Shown: in pieces, positions 44,671 to 54,642 of the stretch
Numbering within the stretch: position 1 is the stretch's first letter
Layout of the letters: every line of letters begins with the position of its first letter
Assembly (NCBI RefSeq): GCF_003429005.1
Contig: NZ_QVQV01000006.1
Location: 124,001 to 188,000, forward strand
DNA length: 64,000 bases
Direction of reading: 5' to 3'
Source of the DNA: Paraburkholderia sp. DHOC27
GTDB lineage: Bacteria > Pseudomonadota > Gammaproteobacteria > Burkholderiales > Burkholderiaceae
Program-made: the position numbers and the translations under genes
The notes under the pieces: model-generated
Seen by the model: the letters and a program-made list of their open reading frames with translations, nothing else
Told to the model about the DNA's origin: nothing
Databases searched by the model: none

Positions 44671-45621
44671 TTAAACCTGCGCGCCCGCGTTCGGGTCGTT
44701 CGGATCGTGACGTTCCTTCTTGTCCTTGATCAGGTCTTCGCGCTTCACGCCGAGCCACATGGCGATGGCTGCCGCAACGAACACCGACGAATAGATACCG
44801 AACAGAATACCGACCGTGAGCGCCAGCGCGAAGTAGTGCAGCGTGGGGCCGCCGAACAGGAACATCGACAGCACCATCATCTGCGTACAGCCGTGGGTGA
44901 TGATGGTCCGCGACATCGTGCTCGTGATGGCGTGGTTGATGACTTCGATCACCGTCATCTTGCGTTCGCGTTTGAAGGTCTCACGAATCCGGTCGAAGAT
45001 AACCACCGATTCGTTCACCGAGTAGCCCAGCACCGCCAGCACCGCAGCGAGCACCGACAGCGAGAACTCCCACTGAAAGAACGCGAAGAAGCCAAGAATG
45101 ATCACCACGTCGTGCAGGTTGGCGATCACGCCCGCCACTGCGTATTTCCATTCAAAGCGGAACGACAGATAGATCACGATGCCGGCCACCACGCACGCCA
45201 GCGCGAGCAGGCCGTTGGTGACCAGTTCCTTGCCGACCTGCGGACCGACGAACTCGACACGCTGCAAGCGCACGCTCTTGTCTTCGGAGGTCAGCGCGCC
45301 CATCACCTGATCGCTCTGTTGCGCGGAAGTGAGGCCCTGCTTGACCGGCAGACGGATCAGCACGTCACGCGAGGTGCCGAAGTTCTGCACCTGAGCGTCC
45401 GGATAGCCAAGCCTGGACAGCGTGCCGCGCACCGGTTCGAGCGGTACGGCGTTCGGATACTGCACTTCGATGACCGTGCCGCCGGTGAATTCCACCGACA
45501 GATGCAGCCCGCGATGCAACAGGAAAAACACCGCCGCGATAAACGTCAGCAGCGAGATCGCGTTGAACAACAACGCGCGCTGCATGAGCGGCAAGTCTTT
45601 GCGAATGCGAAAAAATTCCAT
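44671..45621 (-). CDS. secF: Protein translocase subunit SecF
   Basis: A 316-residue inner-membrane subunit that, with SecD, uses the proton gradient to pull proteins through SecYEG. It has one N-terminal helix, a periplasmic domain (FTGGTVIEVQYP) and five further helices including GYSVNESVVIFDRIRE and HAITSTMSRTIITH, the conserved export motifs. It lies 19 bp after secD. Confidence 0.97.
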   Translation of the reverse strand: MEFFRIRKDLPLMQRALLFNAISLLTFIAAVFFLLHRGLHLSVEFTGGTVIEVQYPNAVPLEPVRGTLSRLGYPDAQVQNFGTSRDVLIRLPVKQGLTSAQQSDQVMGALTSEDKSVRLQRVEFVGPQVGKELVTNGLLALACVVAGIVIYLSFRFEWKYAVAGVIANLHDVVIILGFFAFFQWEFSLSVLAAVLAVLGYSVNESVVIFDRIRETFKRERKMTVIEVINHAITSTMSRTIITHGCTQMMVLSMFLFGGPTLHYFALALTVGILFGIYSSVFVAAAIAMWLGVKREDLIKDKKERHDPNDPNAGAQV

Positions 45622-45640
45622 GGTCTAGTTTCTCCGGGAC

Positions 45641-47683
45641 TCAGCGGGATGAACCCGGTTTCTGCGGCGTGTTGCCGGGCGCGTTACGGCGGCGCACCGT
45701 GGGCTTTCCGGCACGCGCCTGGGCGCTGGCCTTCGGTTTGGCAGCGACGGCGGCGACCGCCTGGGCTGTGTCCGTAGCGGCGTCATCGCTGCCGAGATAC
45801 GCGGCACCCGCGCCGGCCACGGCCACGCCTTCCGGCTTCCACACCTGACCAATGGCCAGCGACTTCAGCTTCTTCTTGCCGCCGTACCAGAGGTTGACGA
45901 GGCCGCGCGAGAAGAACACCGCGGAGAACATGGAGGTCAGAATGCCGATACAGTGCACGACCGCGAAGCCGCGCACCGGCCCGGAGCCGAACGCGAGCAG
46001 CGCGAGACCGGCAATCAGCGTGGTGACGTTCGAGTCGAGAATGGTCGCCCAGGCGTGCGCGTAGCCGTTCTGGATGGCCAGTTGAGCCGGCGCGCCATTG
46101 CGCAACTCTTCACGCACGCGTTCGTTGATCAGCACGTTGGCGTCAATTGCCATACCGAGCGCGAGCGCGATAGCGGCGATACCCGGCAGCGTAAGGGTGG
46201 CCTGCAACATGGACAGCACGGCAACCAGCAGCAACAGGTTGACCGACAGACCGATCATCGAGATCACGCCGAACAGCATGTAGTAGGCGATCATGAACAC
46301 GGCGATGGCGGCAAAGCCCCACACCACCGAGTGGAAGCCCTTCTTGATGTTGTCCGCGCCGAGGCTCGGGCCGATCGTACGTTCTTCGATGATGTCCATC
46401 GGTGCCGCGAGCGAACCGGCGCGCAGCAGCAGCGCGAGGTCGGCGGCGGCTTGCGGGGTCGGCTGGCCGGTAATCTGGAAGCGGTCGCCCAGTTCCGACT
46501 GGATCGTCGCGACGGTCAGCACCTGGCCCTTGCCCTTTTCGAACAGCACCATCGCCATCGGCTTGCCGATGTTGTCGCGCGACACGCTCGCCACGGCGCG
46601 GCCACCGGCCGAGTCGAGACGGATGTTGACCGACGGACGCTGATGTTCGTCGAAGCCGGCCGAGGCGTCGATGATGCGGTCGCCGGTGAAGATCACCTGC
46701 TTGCGCAGCAGCACCGGCGCCTGGTTGCCCTCGGTGAACAGTTCGTCACCCGGCGGAACCGGATCAGCCGGATTCGGATGAAGGTTGATCGGATCAGCGA
46801 GGCGCGCTTCGAGTGTTGCCGTGCGGCCAATGATGTCCTTCGCCTTCGCCGTATCCTGCACGCCCGGCAGTTCGACCACGATGCGGTCGTCGCCTTGCTG
46901 CTGGATCACCGGTTCGGCCACGCCCAGTTCGTTCACCCGGTTATGCAGGGTCTGGATGTTCTGCTTGAGGGCGGCGTCCTGCACGGTGCGCTGCACGGCC
47001 GGCGTGAAGGTGCCGACCAGCTGGAAGCCGCCGTCGGGCGCCGTCTGCGTGGCCCACTGGAGCTCGCTGACGCTGCGCGACAGTTGCCTGGACGCGGCTT
47101 CCGCCGTGTCCTTGTCCGCGAAGTTGATCACCACCGTCTGGTTGACGCGATTCACGCCGCCATCACGGATGTTGTTATCACGCAGCAGCGTGCGGGCGTC
47201 CGCCGCGTCGGAGTCGAGCTTCTTGTTCAACGCGCCGGCCATGTCGACCTGCAGCAGGAAGTGCACGCCGCCGCGCAAGTCGAGGCCGAGATACATCGGC
47301 AATGCATGCAGGGCGGTGAGCCAGCGCGGCGAGGCGCTTTGCAGGTTCAGCGCGACGATGAAGTTCGGGTCGTTCGGGTCGCTGTTCAGCGTTTTCGACA
47401 GCAGGTCCTTCACGCGCAATTGCGTGTCGGTGTCCGCAAGGCGCACGCGGATGTTCGCGTTGGTCGACGAGTTGTCGAACGTCACGTCTGACGGAGTGAT
47501 CTGATTGACAGCGAGTGCGCCTTCGATTTGCGACAGCGTCGTCGCATCGAGCTTGACCGTTGCCTTGCCGCTCAACACCTGCACCGCCGGCGCTTCGCCG
47601 AAGAAATTGGGCAGCGTGTAGATGAGGCCGATGGCAAGCGCCACGACCATCACGACATATTTCCAGAGGGGGTAACGATTCAT
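45641..47683 (-). CDS. secD: Protein translocase subunit SecD
   Basis: A 680-residue partner of SecF. Start ATG 47683 gives MNRYPLWKYVVMVVALAIG with the first membrane helix. The large periplasmic region includes LGLDLRGGVHFLLQVDM and NRVNELGVAEPVIQQQGDDRIVVELPG, and the C-terminal RND-type helices contain GMAIDANVLINERVREEL. A basic, Ala-rich tail of about 60 residues follows the last helix. Confidence 0.97.
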   Translation of the reverse strand: MNRYPLWKYVVMVVALAIGLIYTLPNFFGEAPAVQVLSGKATVKLDATTLSQIEGALAVNQITPSDVTFDNSSTNANIRVRLADTDTQLRVKDLLSKTLNSDPNDPNFIVALNLQSASPRWLTALHALPMYLGLDLRGGVHFLLQVDMAGALNKKLDSDAADARTLLRDNNIRDGGVNRVNQTVVINFADKDTAEAASRQLSRSVSELQWATQTAPDGGFQLVGTFTPAVQRTVQDAALKQNIQTLHNRVNELGVAEPVIQQQGDDRIVVELPGVQDTAKAKDIIGRTATLEARLADPINLHPNPADPVPPGDELFTEGNQAPVLLRKQVIFTGDRIIDASAGFDEHQRPSVNIRLDSAGGRAVASVSRDNIGKPMAMVLFEKGKGQVLTVATIQSELGDRFQITGQPTPQAAADLALLLRAGSLAAPMDIIEERTIGPSLGADNIKKGFHSVVWGFAAIAVFMIAYYMLFGVISMIGLSVNLLLLVAVLSMLQATLTLPGIAAIALALGMAIDANVLINERVREELRNGAPAQLAIQNGYAHAWATILDSNVTTLIAGLALLAFGSGPVRGFAVVHCIGILTSMFSAVFFSRGLVNLWYGGKKKLKSLAIGQVWKPEGVAVAGAGAAYLGSDDAATDTAQAVAAVAAKPKASAQARAGKPTVRRRNAPGNTPQKPGSSR

Positions 47684-47819
47684 GGAGTGGTCCAACGGGA
47701 AGGTTGGCTTGGAAGCGATGCGTCCGGCGATGAGCGCGGCAGTCGAAGCGTGCCTGTGGAGATGATAGGCATGGTGGCTTCAGTTCCGCGAGGCCGCGCC
47801 GGACGCGAGAGAGCAGGCC

Positions 47820-48143
47820 TTATAGCGACTTGATCGTGCCCTTCGGGAGAATCGTCGTGACCGACGCCTTCTGCACGGTGATTTCCGTGCCTTCGGCGAT
47901 TTCGACGCCGACATACGCGTCGCTGACCTTGGTCACCTTGCCGACGATGCCGCCGTTCGTTACCACTTCATCGCCCTTCGCCATGGCGGAGAGCATGTTG
48001 CGGTGTTCCTTCTGACGCTTCATTTGCGGGCGAATCATGATGAAGTACAGCACGCCAAACATCAGGATCAGCGGCAGAAAGCTCATCAGGCTCGATTCTG
48101 CACCGCCTGTGCCCTGAGCGAAGGCATTGGAAATGAACGACAC
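47820..48143 (-). CDS. yajC: Sec translocon accessory subunit YajC
   Basis: A 107-residue protein with one membrane helix (about 19-39: LMSFLPLILMFGVLYFIMIRPQMKR) and a small cytoplasmic beta domain (GDEVVTNGGIVGKVTKVSDAYVGVEI). It is first of yajC-secD-secF, 136 bp before secD, and associates with SecDF. Confidence 0.96.
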   Translation of the reverse strand: MSFISNAFAQGTGGAESSLMSFLPLILMFGVLYFIMIRPQMKRQKEHRNMLSAMAKGDEVVTNGGIVGKVTKVSDAYVGVEIAEGTEITVQKASVTTILPKGTIKSL

Positions 48144-48353
48144 GTTGGTCTCTCCGTTATAACGATCAAAAAAATCAGCCGATTATTCTACCACCGGCAA
48201 AGGGTGCGACGGCGCGGCAAATGGGCTTACCGATCAAGCTGTTAAGGCCGCCCAGCGCGTCGCGAAAGTTGATTGTAATGTTGATGGTCCGGTGCTGACG
48301 GATTCTTCAGTAGAAACCCTGTAGCGGCGGCCCCGGCGGCTGCCGACATGCCG

Positions 48354-49589
48354 TCAGGAAGTCTGCTCGACGCCACGCGCCCGGTTTTCGTGGAAGCGTT
48401 GACGGAAGGCCTCGAACGCGTGGGCGTCGATCGACGCGCGGATTTCGCTCATCAGTTCGAGGTAGTAATGGAGATTGTGGATCGTGTTGAGCTGCGCGCC
48501 AAGAATTTCGCCGACCCGATGCAGGTGATGTAAATATCCGCGCGTGAAGTTGCGGCAGGTGTAACAGCCACAGCTTTCGTCGAGCGGCCGTAGCGAATTC
48601 TTGTGCGTGGCGTTGCGGATCTTCACGTCGCCAAAGCGCGTGAACAGCCAGCCGTTGCGCGCGTTGCGGGTGGGCATCACGCAGTCGAACATATCCACGC
48701 CGGCCGCAACGCCCGCCACCAGATCTTCGGGCGTGCCCACGCCCATCAGGTAGTGCGGCTTGTTCGCCGGCAGCTTCGGGCCGATGTGGTTGAGCACCCG
48801 CATCATGTCTTCCTTCGGCTCGCCGACCGAGAGGCCGCCAATGGCAAGCCCGTGGAAGTCCATCTCGGCCAGACCGGCCAGCGACTCGTCACGCAGATCT
48901 TCGAACATGCCGCCCTGCACGATGCCGAACAACGCGTTTGGATTACCCAGCGCGTTGAATTCGTTGATGGAGCGCTTCGCCCAGCGCATCGACATACGCA
49001 TGGAGTCGGCGGCTTCCTGGTGCGAGGTCGGAATGTTGTTGGTGGCGTAGGGCGTGCACTCGTCGAACTGCATGACGATGTCCGAATTCAGCACCTTCTG
49101 GATCTGCATCGACACTTCGGGCGACAGGAACAGCTTGTCGCCATTGATCGGCGAGGCAAAGGTGACGCCATCTTCGGTGATCTTGCGCAGATCGCCGAGC
49201 GAAAACACCTGGAATCCGCCTGAGTCGGTCAGGATAGGCTTCTTCCAGCCCATGAAACTGTGCAAGCCGCCGTGAGCGGCGACGGTTTCGAGCCCCGGAC
49301 GCAGCCACAGGTGAAACGTGTTGCCGAGGATGATCTGCGCGTGCATCTCTTCGAGTTCGCGCGGCTGTACGGCCTTGACCGTGCCGTAGGTACCCACCGG
49401 CATGAAGATCGGCGTTTCGACCACGCCGTGATTCAGCGTCAGGCGGCCGCGGCGCGCCTGGCCGTCGGTGGTGATGAGCTCGAATTGAAGGCCGTTGGCA
49501 GGGCGTTCGGAAGGCGTGCCGGCCTGATCGGAGCAGGTGGGGCAGGTCGCGTCTGTTGCGCCCGCGTCGTGGCGATGACCGTCGGTCAT
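48354..49589 (-). CDS. tgt: tRNA-guanine transglycosylase
   Basis: A 411-residue enzyme exchanging guanine-34 for preQ1 in queuosine tRNAs. Visible elements: LTDSGGFQVFSLG (active-site aspartate), FGIVQGGMF, DCVMPTRNARNG (nucleophile region) and the zinc site CGCYTCRNFTRGYLHH. The first 30 residues are a Cys-containing extension (CPTCSDQAG) not usual for Tgt; a later start near LQFELITTDG would give the standard length. Confidence 0.95.
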   Translation of the reverse strand: MTDGHRHDAGATDATCPTCSDQAGTPSERPANGLQFELITTDGQARRGRLTLNHGVVETPIFMPVGTYGTVKAVQPRELEEMHAQIILGNTFHLWLRPGLETVAAHGGLHSFMGWKKPILTDSGGFQVFSLGDLRKITEDGVTFASPINGDKLFLSPEVSMQIQKVLNSDIVMQFDECTPYATNNIPTSHQEAADSMRMSMRWAKRSINEFNALGNPNALFGIVQGGMFEDLRDESLAGLAEMDFHGLAIGGLSVGEPKEDMMRVLNHIGPKLPANKPHYLMGVGTPEDLVAGVAAGVDMFDCVMPTRNARNGWLFTRFGDVKIRNATHKNSLRPLDESCGCYTCRNFTRGYLHHLHRVGEILGAQLNTIHNLHYYLELMSEIRASIDAHAFEAFRQRFHENRARGVEQTS

Positions 49590-49816
49590 GAGTAACTCCT
49601 ATGCCACCGGAGAACAGTCCGGCGCAAATGGTGAAGGCCACCGGGCAGACCCGGCGGTCAGAAAAAGATCAGGTTGCAGCGCTGGTCTGGTGCCGCACCT
49701 TGCCGGCGCGGCCACGTCTGGATCAGCGCGGCGAGGAGCCGGAGACTACCGCGAGCGCGGACGGCGTGCAACGTTATTGCACTCGCGCCACCCTCGCTGT
49801 TCATGCGGTCTTCCGG

Positions 49817-50866
49817 TCAGGCGTCCTTGCGGGTAAGCAGCATGGCGTCGCCGTAGCTGAAGAAGCGGTAGCGTTCTGCAATGGCATGCTGGTAGGCCGC
49901 GCGGATCGTGTCGATGCCGGCAAACGCGGAAACCAGCATCAACAGCGTCGATTTTGGCAAGTGGAAGTTCGTCACTAACCGGTCCACCACGCGGAACCCA
50001 TAGCCCGGCGTGATGAAGATGTCCGTCTCATCGCTGGTCGCGGCGAGCGGGCGCCCAGCGGCTTCCGCGTCACGCGCGGCGGCTTCGAGCGCGCGCATCG
50101 ACGTGGTACCCACCGCGATCACCCGGTTACCGCGCGCCTTGGTCGCGGCGATCTTGTCGACCAGCGTCTGCGGCAACTGATACCACTCGCTGTGCATCTT
50201 GTGTTCGGCGATGTTTTCCACGCGTACCGGTTGAAACGTGCCGGCGCCGACGTGCAGCGTCAGCGTCGCACGTTCGACGCCGTGCTCCTCCATGCGGGCC
50301 AGCAGGGCGTCGTCGAAATGCAGCCCGGCTGTTGGCGCGGCCACCGCGCCCGGATTCTGCGCGAACACGGTTTGATAACGGCTCTCGTCCGTCGCGTCCG
50401 GGTCGTGTTCGATGTACGGCGGCAGCGGCAGGCGGCCGTATTGTTCGATCAGCGTCAGGCAGTCGTCCGGGAAATGCAGCGTGTAGAACGGCTCGACGCG
50501 TTCTCCCACCGTGACGTCGAATGCATCGGCGAGACGCAGCACGGTGCCCGGCGCGGGGCTCTTGCTGGCGCGAATCTGCGCGAGCGCAGTGCGCTCGCCG
50601 GTCAAACGCTCCACCAGCACCTCGATCTTGCCGCCGCTGGCCTTTTGGCCGAGGAAGCGTGCCTTCAGGACTTTGGTATCGTTGAAGACCAGCAGATCGC
50701 CGGGCGCGATGCATTCGGGCAATTCCGCGAAGCGGCGGTCCACGAAGCGCGCGGGCGTGACGGAGCCGTCCACTTCGAGCAGACGGCTCGCGCTGCGCTC
50801 GGGCAAGGCGGTCTGCGCGATCAACTCGGGCGGCAGGACGAAATCGAAATCGGAAAGCGTGAACAT
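49817..50866 (-). CDS. queA: S-adenosylmethionine:tRNA ribosyltransferase-isomerase
   Basis: A 349-residue enzyme making epoxyqueuosine from preQ1-tRNA, the step after Tgt. Start ATG 50864-50866 gives MFTLSDFDFVLPPELIAQ, the standard N-terminus. Core motifs include LLVFNDTKVLKARF, GAVAAPTAGLHF, LTLHVGAGTFQPVR, HSEWYQLP and TNFHLPKSTLLMLVSAFAG. tgt lies 227 bp downstream on the same strand. Confidence 0.96.
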   Translation of the reverse strand: MFTLSDFDFVLPPELIAQTALPERSASRLLEVDGSVTPARFVDRRFAELPECIAPGDLLVFNDTKVLKARFLGQKASGGKIEVLVERLTGERTALAQIRASKSPAPGTVLRLADAFDVTVGERVEPFYTLHFPDDCLTLIEQYGRLPLPPYIEHDPDATDESRYQTVFAQNPGAVAAPTAGLHFDDALLARMEEHGVERATLTLHVGAGTFQPVRVENIAEHKMHSEWYQLPQTLVDKIAATKARGNRVIAVGTTSMRALEAAARDAEAAGRPLAATSDETDIFITPGYGFRVVDRLVTNFHLPKSTLLMLVSAFAGIDTIRAAYQHAIAERYRFFSYGDAMLLTRKDA

Positions 50867-51175
50867 GCGAACGAACTGGATGCGAATGACGAAAAAGGAC
50901 CGAATTGAATCCGGACGGAGGCGAATTGCGCCGACACGCGGCGGCAGGCAGCTATGATTGCGAAACGCCGCGGCCAGCTTGTCGGGCGGCGTACGGCCCA
51001 GCACGCCAACGCCGCGCACGATGCGTGCTGTGCAACTCGCGTTGATGCCGCAAACCCGCGCTGCCGAGCCGCGCGGTGAATTGCGCCGTGAACTACGAGG
51101 TGAACTGCGCGTTGAACCGCGCCACACCTTTGCGCGATACCTTTGAAAGCCGATATTGTACTTGCGAAGCGACCC
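50867..51175. other. Divergent intergenic region queA/recG with 12-bp degenerate repeats
   Basis: A 309-bp gap. At 51076-51123 there are four consecutive 12-bp units (GTGAATTGCGCC, GTGAACTACGAG, GTGAACTGCGCG, TTGAACCGCGCC), imperfect but in exact register. No gene is apparent; promoters for both flanking genes must lie here. Confidence 0.6.
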
Positions 51176-53434
51176 ATGCCCTTGTCCGAACGCCGCCTGC
51201 CCTCCGCCAGTGACGAAGTGAGCGCCGAGCCGAAGCGCTCCGCCGCGCGCGGCAAGGGCGGCGAGTTGCTCCGAGCCGGCCCGGAACCTGTGGGCAAATC
51301 GGCGAAGCCTGCGAAACCAGGCAAAGCGGAAAAAGCCACATCGGGAAAAGCGGACAAGGCCGCGCCCGCGCTCACCAAAACCGCTGACAAGCTGGCCAAA
51401 CTCGGTCTCACACGCGACATCGACCTCGTCCTGCATCTGCCCATGCGCTACGAGGATGAAACCTCACTCACGCCCATCGGACACCTGCTGCCAAGCGGCA
51501 TCGCGCAGACCGAGGGCGTCGTGTTCGACAACGAAATCGCCTATCGGCCGCGCCGTCAGTTGCTGGTCAGACTGCGTGACGATGCCGGTGACGAACTGGT
51601 GTTGCGCTTCCTGAATTTCTACGGCTCGCAGGTCAAGCAGATGGCGATCGGTGCGCGCCTGCGCGTGCGCGGCGATGTGCGTGGCGGCTTCTTCGGCATG
51701 GAGATGGTGCATCCCGCAGTGCGCGTGGTGGACGACGACACGCCGCTGCCGCAAGCGCTGACGCCCGTGTACCCGAGCACCGCCGGCGTCACGCAGGCGT
51801 ATCTGCGCAAGGCGATCGACAACGCACTCTCGCGCACCGTGTTGCCGGAACTGCTGCCGCAGCCGATCGCGCAGACCTATATGCAGCCGCTCGGCGTGCC
51901 GCCGCTGATGGAGGCGGTGCGCATGCTGCATCACCCTGGCGTCGATTCCGACGAGACCGCGCTGATGGACGGCACGCATCCAGCGTGGGTGCGTATCAAG
52001 TTCGAGGAATTACTGGCGCAGCAGTTGTCGCTCAAACGTGCCCACGAGGAACGCCGCACGCGCACTGCGCCGACCATGCCGAGGCGCACGGCCGACGACC
52101 CTGCTTCGCTGGTCGCGCGTTTGCTGAAGGCGCTGCCGTTCTCGCTGACGGGCGCGCAGCAGCGCGTCGGCGGTGAGATTGCGCTGGATCTGACGCAGCC
52201 GCATCCGATGCAGCGCTTATTGCAGGGCGACGTGGGCAGCGGCAAAACCATCGTGGCCGCGTTGGCGGCGGCGCAGGCCATCGACGCCGGCTACCAGGCC
52301 GCGCTGATGGCGCCCACCGAAATCCTCGCCGAGCAGCATGCGCGCAAGCTGCGCGGCTGGCTGGAACCGCTGGGCGTGAGCGTGGCGTGGCTCGCCGGTA
52401 GCCTGAAAACGAAGGAAAAGCGCGCCGCGCTGGAAGCCGCCGCGCTCGGCACCGCGCAACTGGTGATCGGCACGCACGCGATCATTCAGGATGCCGTCGA
52501 GTTCGCGCGACTTGGCCTCGTGATCGTCGACGAACAGCACCGTTTCGGCGTCGCGCAACGACTCGCGCTGCGCGCCAAGGCGCACAACGCAGCGGACGGC
52601 GCGCGCGATTTCCAGCCGCATCAACTGATGATGTCCGCCACGCCGATTCCGCGCACGCTGGCCATGACCTATTACGCCGATCTCGACGTCTCGACCATCG
52701 ACGAACTGCCACCGGGTCGCACGCCGATTCTCACCAAACTGGTCGCCGATGCGCGCCGCGAGGAGGTGATCGGCCGCGTGCGCGAAGCCGCGCTGACGGG
52801 GCGCCAGGTGTACTGGGTGTGCCCGTTGATCGAGGAAAGCGAAACGCTGCAGTTGCAGACGGCGGTCGAAACCTACGAAACACTGATCGCCGCGCTGCCC
52901 GAACTGAAGGTGGGCCTTGTCCACGGACGCCTCGCGCCAGCGGAAAAGGCCGCCGTCATGGACGCGTTCACGCGCAATGAAGTGCAGTTGCTGGTCGCGA
53001 CCACGGTGATCGAAGTGGGCGTCGACGTGCCGAACGCGTCGCTGATGGTGATCGAGCATGCGGAGCGCTTTGGTCTCGCGCAGTTGCACCAGCTGCGTGG
53101 CCGGGTGGGGCGGGGCAGTGCGGCGTCGGTCTGCGTGCTGCTCTACACCGGCCCGCTGTCGATGACCGCCCGCGCCCGTCTGCAGACCATGCGTGAGACC
53201 ACGGACGGCTTCGAGATCGCCCGTCGTGACCTGGAAATCCGTGGTCCCGGTGAGTTTCTGGGGGCGCGCCAATCGGGCGCGGCGATGCTGCGGTTTGCCG
53301 ATCTCGAGCAGGACGGCTGGCTGATCGAGCCGGCCCGCGAGGCGGCGGCGCGCCTGCTGGAAGAGTATCCGGCGGTGGTGACCCAGCATTTGCTGCGCTG
53401 GCTCGGCACGCGCGAGCAGTATTTGAAGGCTTAA
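51176..53434 (+). CDS. recG: ATP-dependent DNA helicase RecG
   Basis: A 752-residue branched-DNA helicase acting on stalled forks. The first 60 residues are a Lys/Ala-rich extension, then the wedge/OB domain (about 115-200) and helicase motifs: LLQGDVGSGKTIVAA (Walker A), MAPTEILAEQ, VDEQHRFGV (DEQH box), MSATPIPRTL, LVATTVIEVGVDVPNA and HQLRGRVGRG (motif VI). Start ATG 51176 was chosen; a TTG 33 bp earlier is the only upstream alternative in frame. Confidence 0.96.
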   Translation: MPLSERRLPSASDEVSAEPKRSAARGKGGELLRAGPEPVGKSAKPAKPGKAEKATSGKADKAAPALTKTADKLAKLGLTRDIDLVLHLPMRYEDETSLTPIGHLLPSGIAQTEGVVFDNEIAYRPRRQLLVRLRDDAGDELVLRFLNFYGSQVKQMAIGARLRVRGDVRGGFFGMEMVHPAVRVVDDDTPLPQALTPVYPSTAGVTQAYLRKAIDNALSRTVLPELLPQPIAQTYMQPLGVPPLMEAVRMLHHPGVDSDETALMDGTHPAWVRIKFEELLAQQLSLKRAHEERRTRTAPTMPRRTADDPASLVARLLKALPFSLTGAQQRVGGEIALDLTQPHPMQRLLQGDVGSGKTIVAALAAAQAIDAGYQAALMAPTEILAEQHARKLRGWLEPLGVSVAWLAGSLKTKEKRAALEAAALGTAQLVIGTHAIIQDAVEFARLGLVIVDEQHRFGVAQRLALRAKAHNAADGARDFQPHQLMMSATPIPRTLAMTYYADLDVSTIDELPPGRTPILTKLVADARREEVIGRVREAALTGRQVYWVCPLIEESETLQLQTAVETYETLIAALPELKVGLVHGRLAPAEKAAVMDAFTRNEVQLLVATTVIEVGVDVPNASLMVIEHAERFGLAQLHQLRGRVGRGSAASVCVLLYTGPLSMTARARLQTMRETTDGFEIARRDLEIRGPGEFLGARQSGAAMLRFADLEQDGWLIEPAREAAARLLEEYPAVVTQHLLRWLGTREQYLKA

Positions 53435-53515
53435 AGGGGCAGCGCAGGGGTCTCGTTACGCCCGGTAACCTTTACGGGCATTCCCGGTGCCGCGCGAGGT
53501 TGGCGAATTGGCCCC

Positions 53516-53538
53516 ATAGGTGTATAACTGAAACCTAT
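53516..53538. promoter_or_regulatory. Candidate OxyR autoregulatory site
   Basis: ATAGGT-N11-ACCTAT, a perfect 6-bp dyad in T-N11-A register, overlapping a TATAAC -10-like element, 28 bp before the oxyR start. The ATAG/CTAT half-sites match those of OxyR, although the spacing is not that of the four-box consensus. Confidence 0.55.
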
Positions 53539-53565
53539 CGAATTCATCGCACTGATTGGTCCCCA

Positions 53566-54525
53566 ATGACGCTCACTGAATTGAAATACATCGTCGCCGT
53601 TGCCCGCGAGCGGCACTTTGGCCGTGCGGCCGAGGCGTGTTTCGTCAGCCAGCCGACGCTGTCGGTGGCGATCAAGAAGCTCGAAGACGAACTTAACGTG
53701 CAGATTTTCGAGCGCGGCACGAGCGAAGTCAGCGTGACGCCGATCGGCGAGCAGATCGTCACGCAGGCGCAACGCGTGCTCGAACAGACGCTCGCGATCA
53801 AGGAAATCGCCAAACAGGGCAAAGACCCGCTGGTCGGGCCGCTGCGGCTGGGCGTGATTTACACGATCGGACCGTATCTGCTGCCAACGCTCGTCAAACA
53901 GATGATCAAGCGCGTCCCGCAGATGCCCTTGATGCTGCAGGAAAACTACACGCTCAAGCTGATCGAACTGCTGAAGCAGGGCGAAATCGACGTCGCGATC
54001 ATGGCGTTGCCCTTCCCGGAAACCGGGCTGATGCTGCGTCCGCTGTACGACGAGCCGTTTGTCGTGGCGCTGCCGGCCGGTCACGCGTGGGAACACCGCT
54101 CGAAGATCGACCCGGGTGATCTGAAACAGGAAACCATGTTGCTGCTCGGCAGCGGCCATTGTTTCCGCGATCACGTGCTGGGCGTGTGCCCCGAGTTGAT
54201 GCGCTTCTCGCAGAACGCGGACGGTATCCAGAAAACCTTTGAAGGGTCGTCGCTGGAAACGATTCGCCACATGGTGGCGAGCGGCGTGGGTATCACGGTG
54301 CTGCCGCGCATGTCGGTGCAAGACGTCAAACCGCAGGCAGGCGGGGTCGATTCCGGCCTGCTCAGTTACGTCGCCTTTGACGAGCCAGTGCCGGACCGCC
54401 GCGTCGTGCTGGCCTGGCGCAAGAGCTTTACGCGGATGCCCGCCATCGACGCAATCTGCGACGCCATCAACGCCTGCAATCTGCCGGGCGTCAACAAGCT
54501 CGATTTGCCCGTCGCGGTGAATTGA
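53566..54525 (+). CDS. oxyR: Hydrogen peroxide sensor/regulator OxyR
   Basis: A 319-residue LysR-type activator. The redox cysteines are at C199 (GSGHCFRDHVLG) and C208 (VCPE), exactly the E. coli numbering, so it should form the peroxide-sensing disulfide. HTH at about 1-60 (RHFGRAAEACFVSQPTLSVAIKKLE). Start ATG 53566 gives MTLTELKYIVAVA. It lies immediately upstream of the catalase and dps genes it probably regulates. Confidence 0.96.
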   Translation: MTLTELKYIVAVARERHFGRAAEACFVSQPTLSVAIKKLEDELNVQIFERGTSEVSVTPIGEQIVTQAQRVLEQTLAIKEIAKQGKDPLVGPLRLGVIYTIGPYLLPTLVKQMIKRVPQMPLMLQENYTLKLIELLKQGEIDVAIMALPFPETGLMLRPLYDEPFVVALPAGHAWEHRSKIDPGDLKQETMLLLGSGHCFRDHVLGVCPELMRFSQNADGIQKTFEGSSLETIRHMVASGVGITVLPRMSVQDVKPQAGGVDSGLLSYVAFDEPVPDRRVVLAWRKSFTRMPAIDAICDAINACNLPGVNKLDLPVAVN

Positions 54526-54600
54526 GCGAAGCCGGCGGCGGCATCAGGCAACGCTTGGGCCGCCCGAGTGCTTGCAGCATCTGGCCGCATGATCCGGCCC

Positions 54601-54642
54601 CTATCGAATAGATTTAATTAATCAAACACGAGTATTCGATAG
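54601..54642. promoter_or_regulatory. Dyad in the katA promoter, candidate OxyR site
   Basis: Perfect 10-bp inverted repeat CTATCGAATA (54601-54610) and TATTCGATAG (54633-54642) with a 22-bp AT-rich centre. A TATAGT -10-like hexamer follows at 54651-54656, putting the right arm over the -35 region as expected for an activator site. The half-sites contain ATAG/CTAT but not at the canonical OxyR spacing. Confidence 0.6.
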
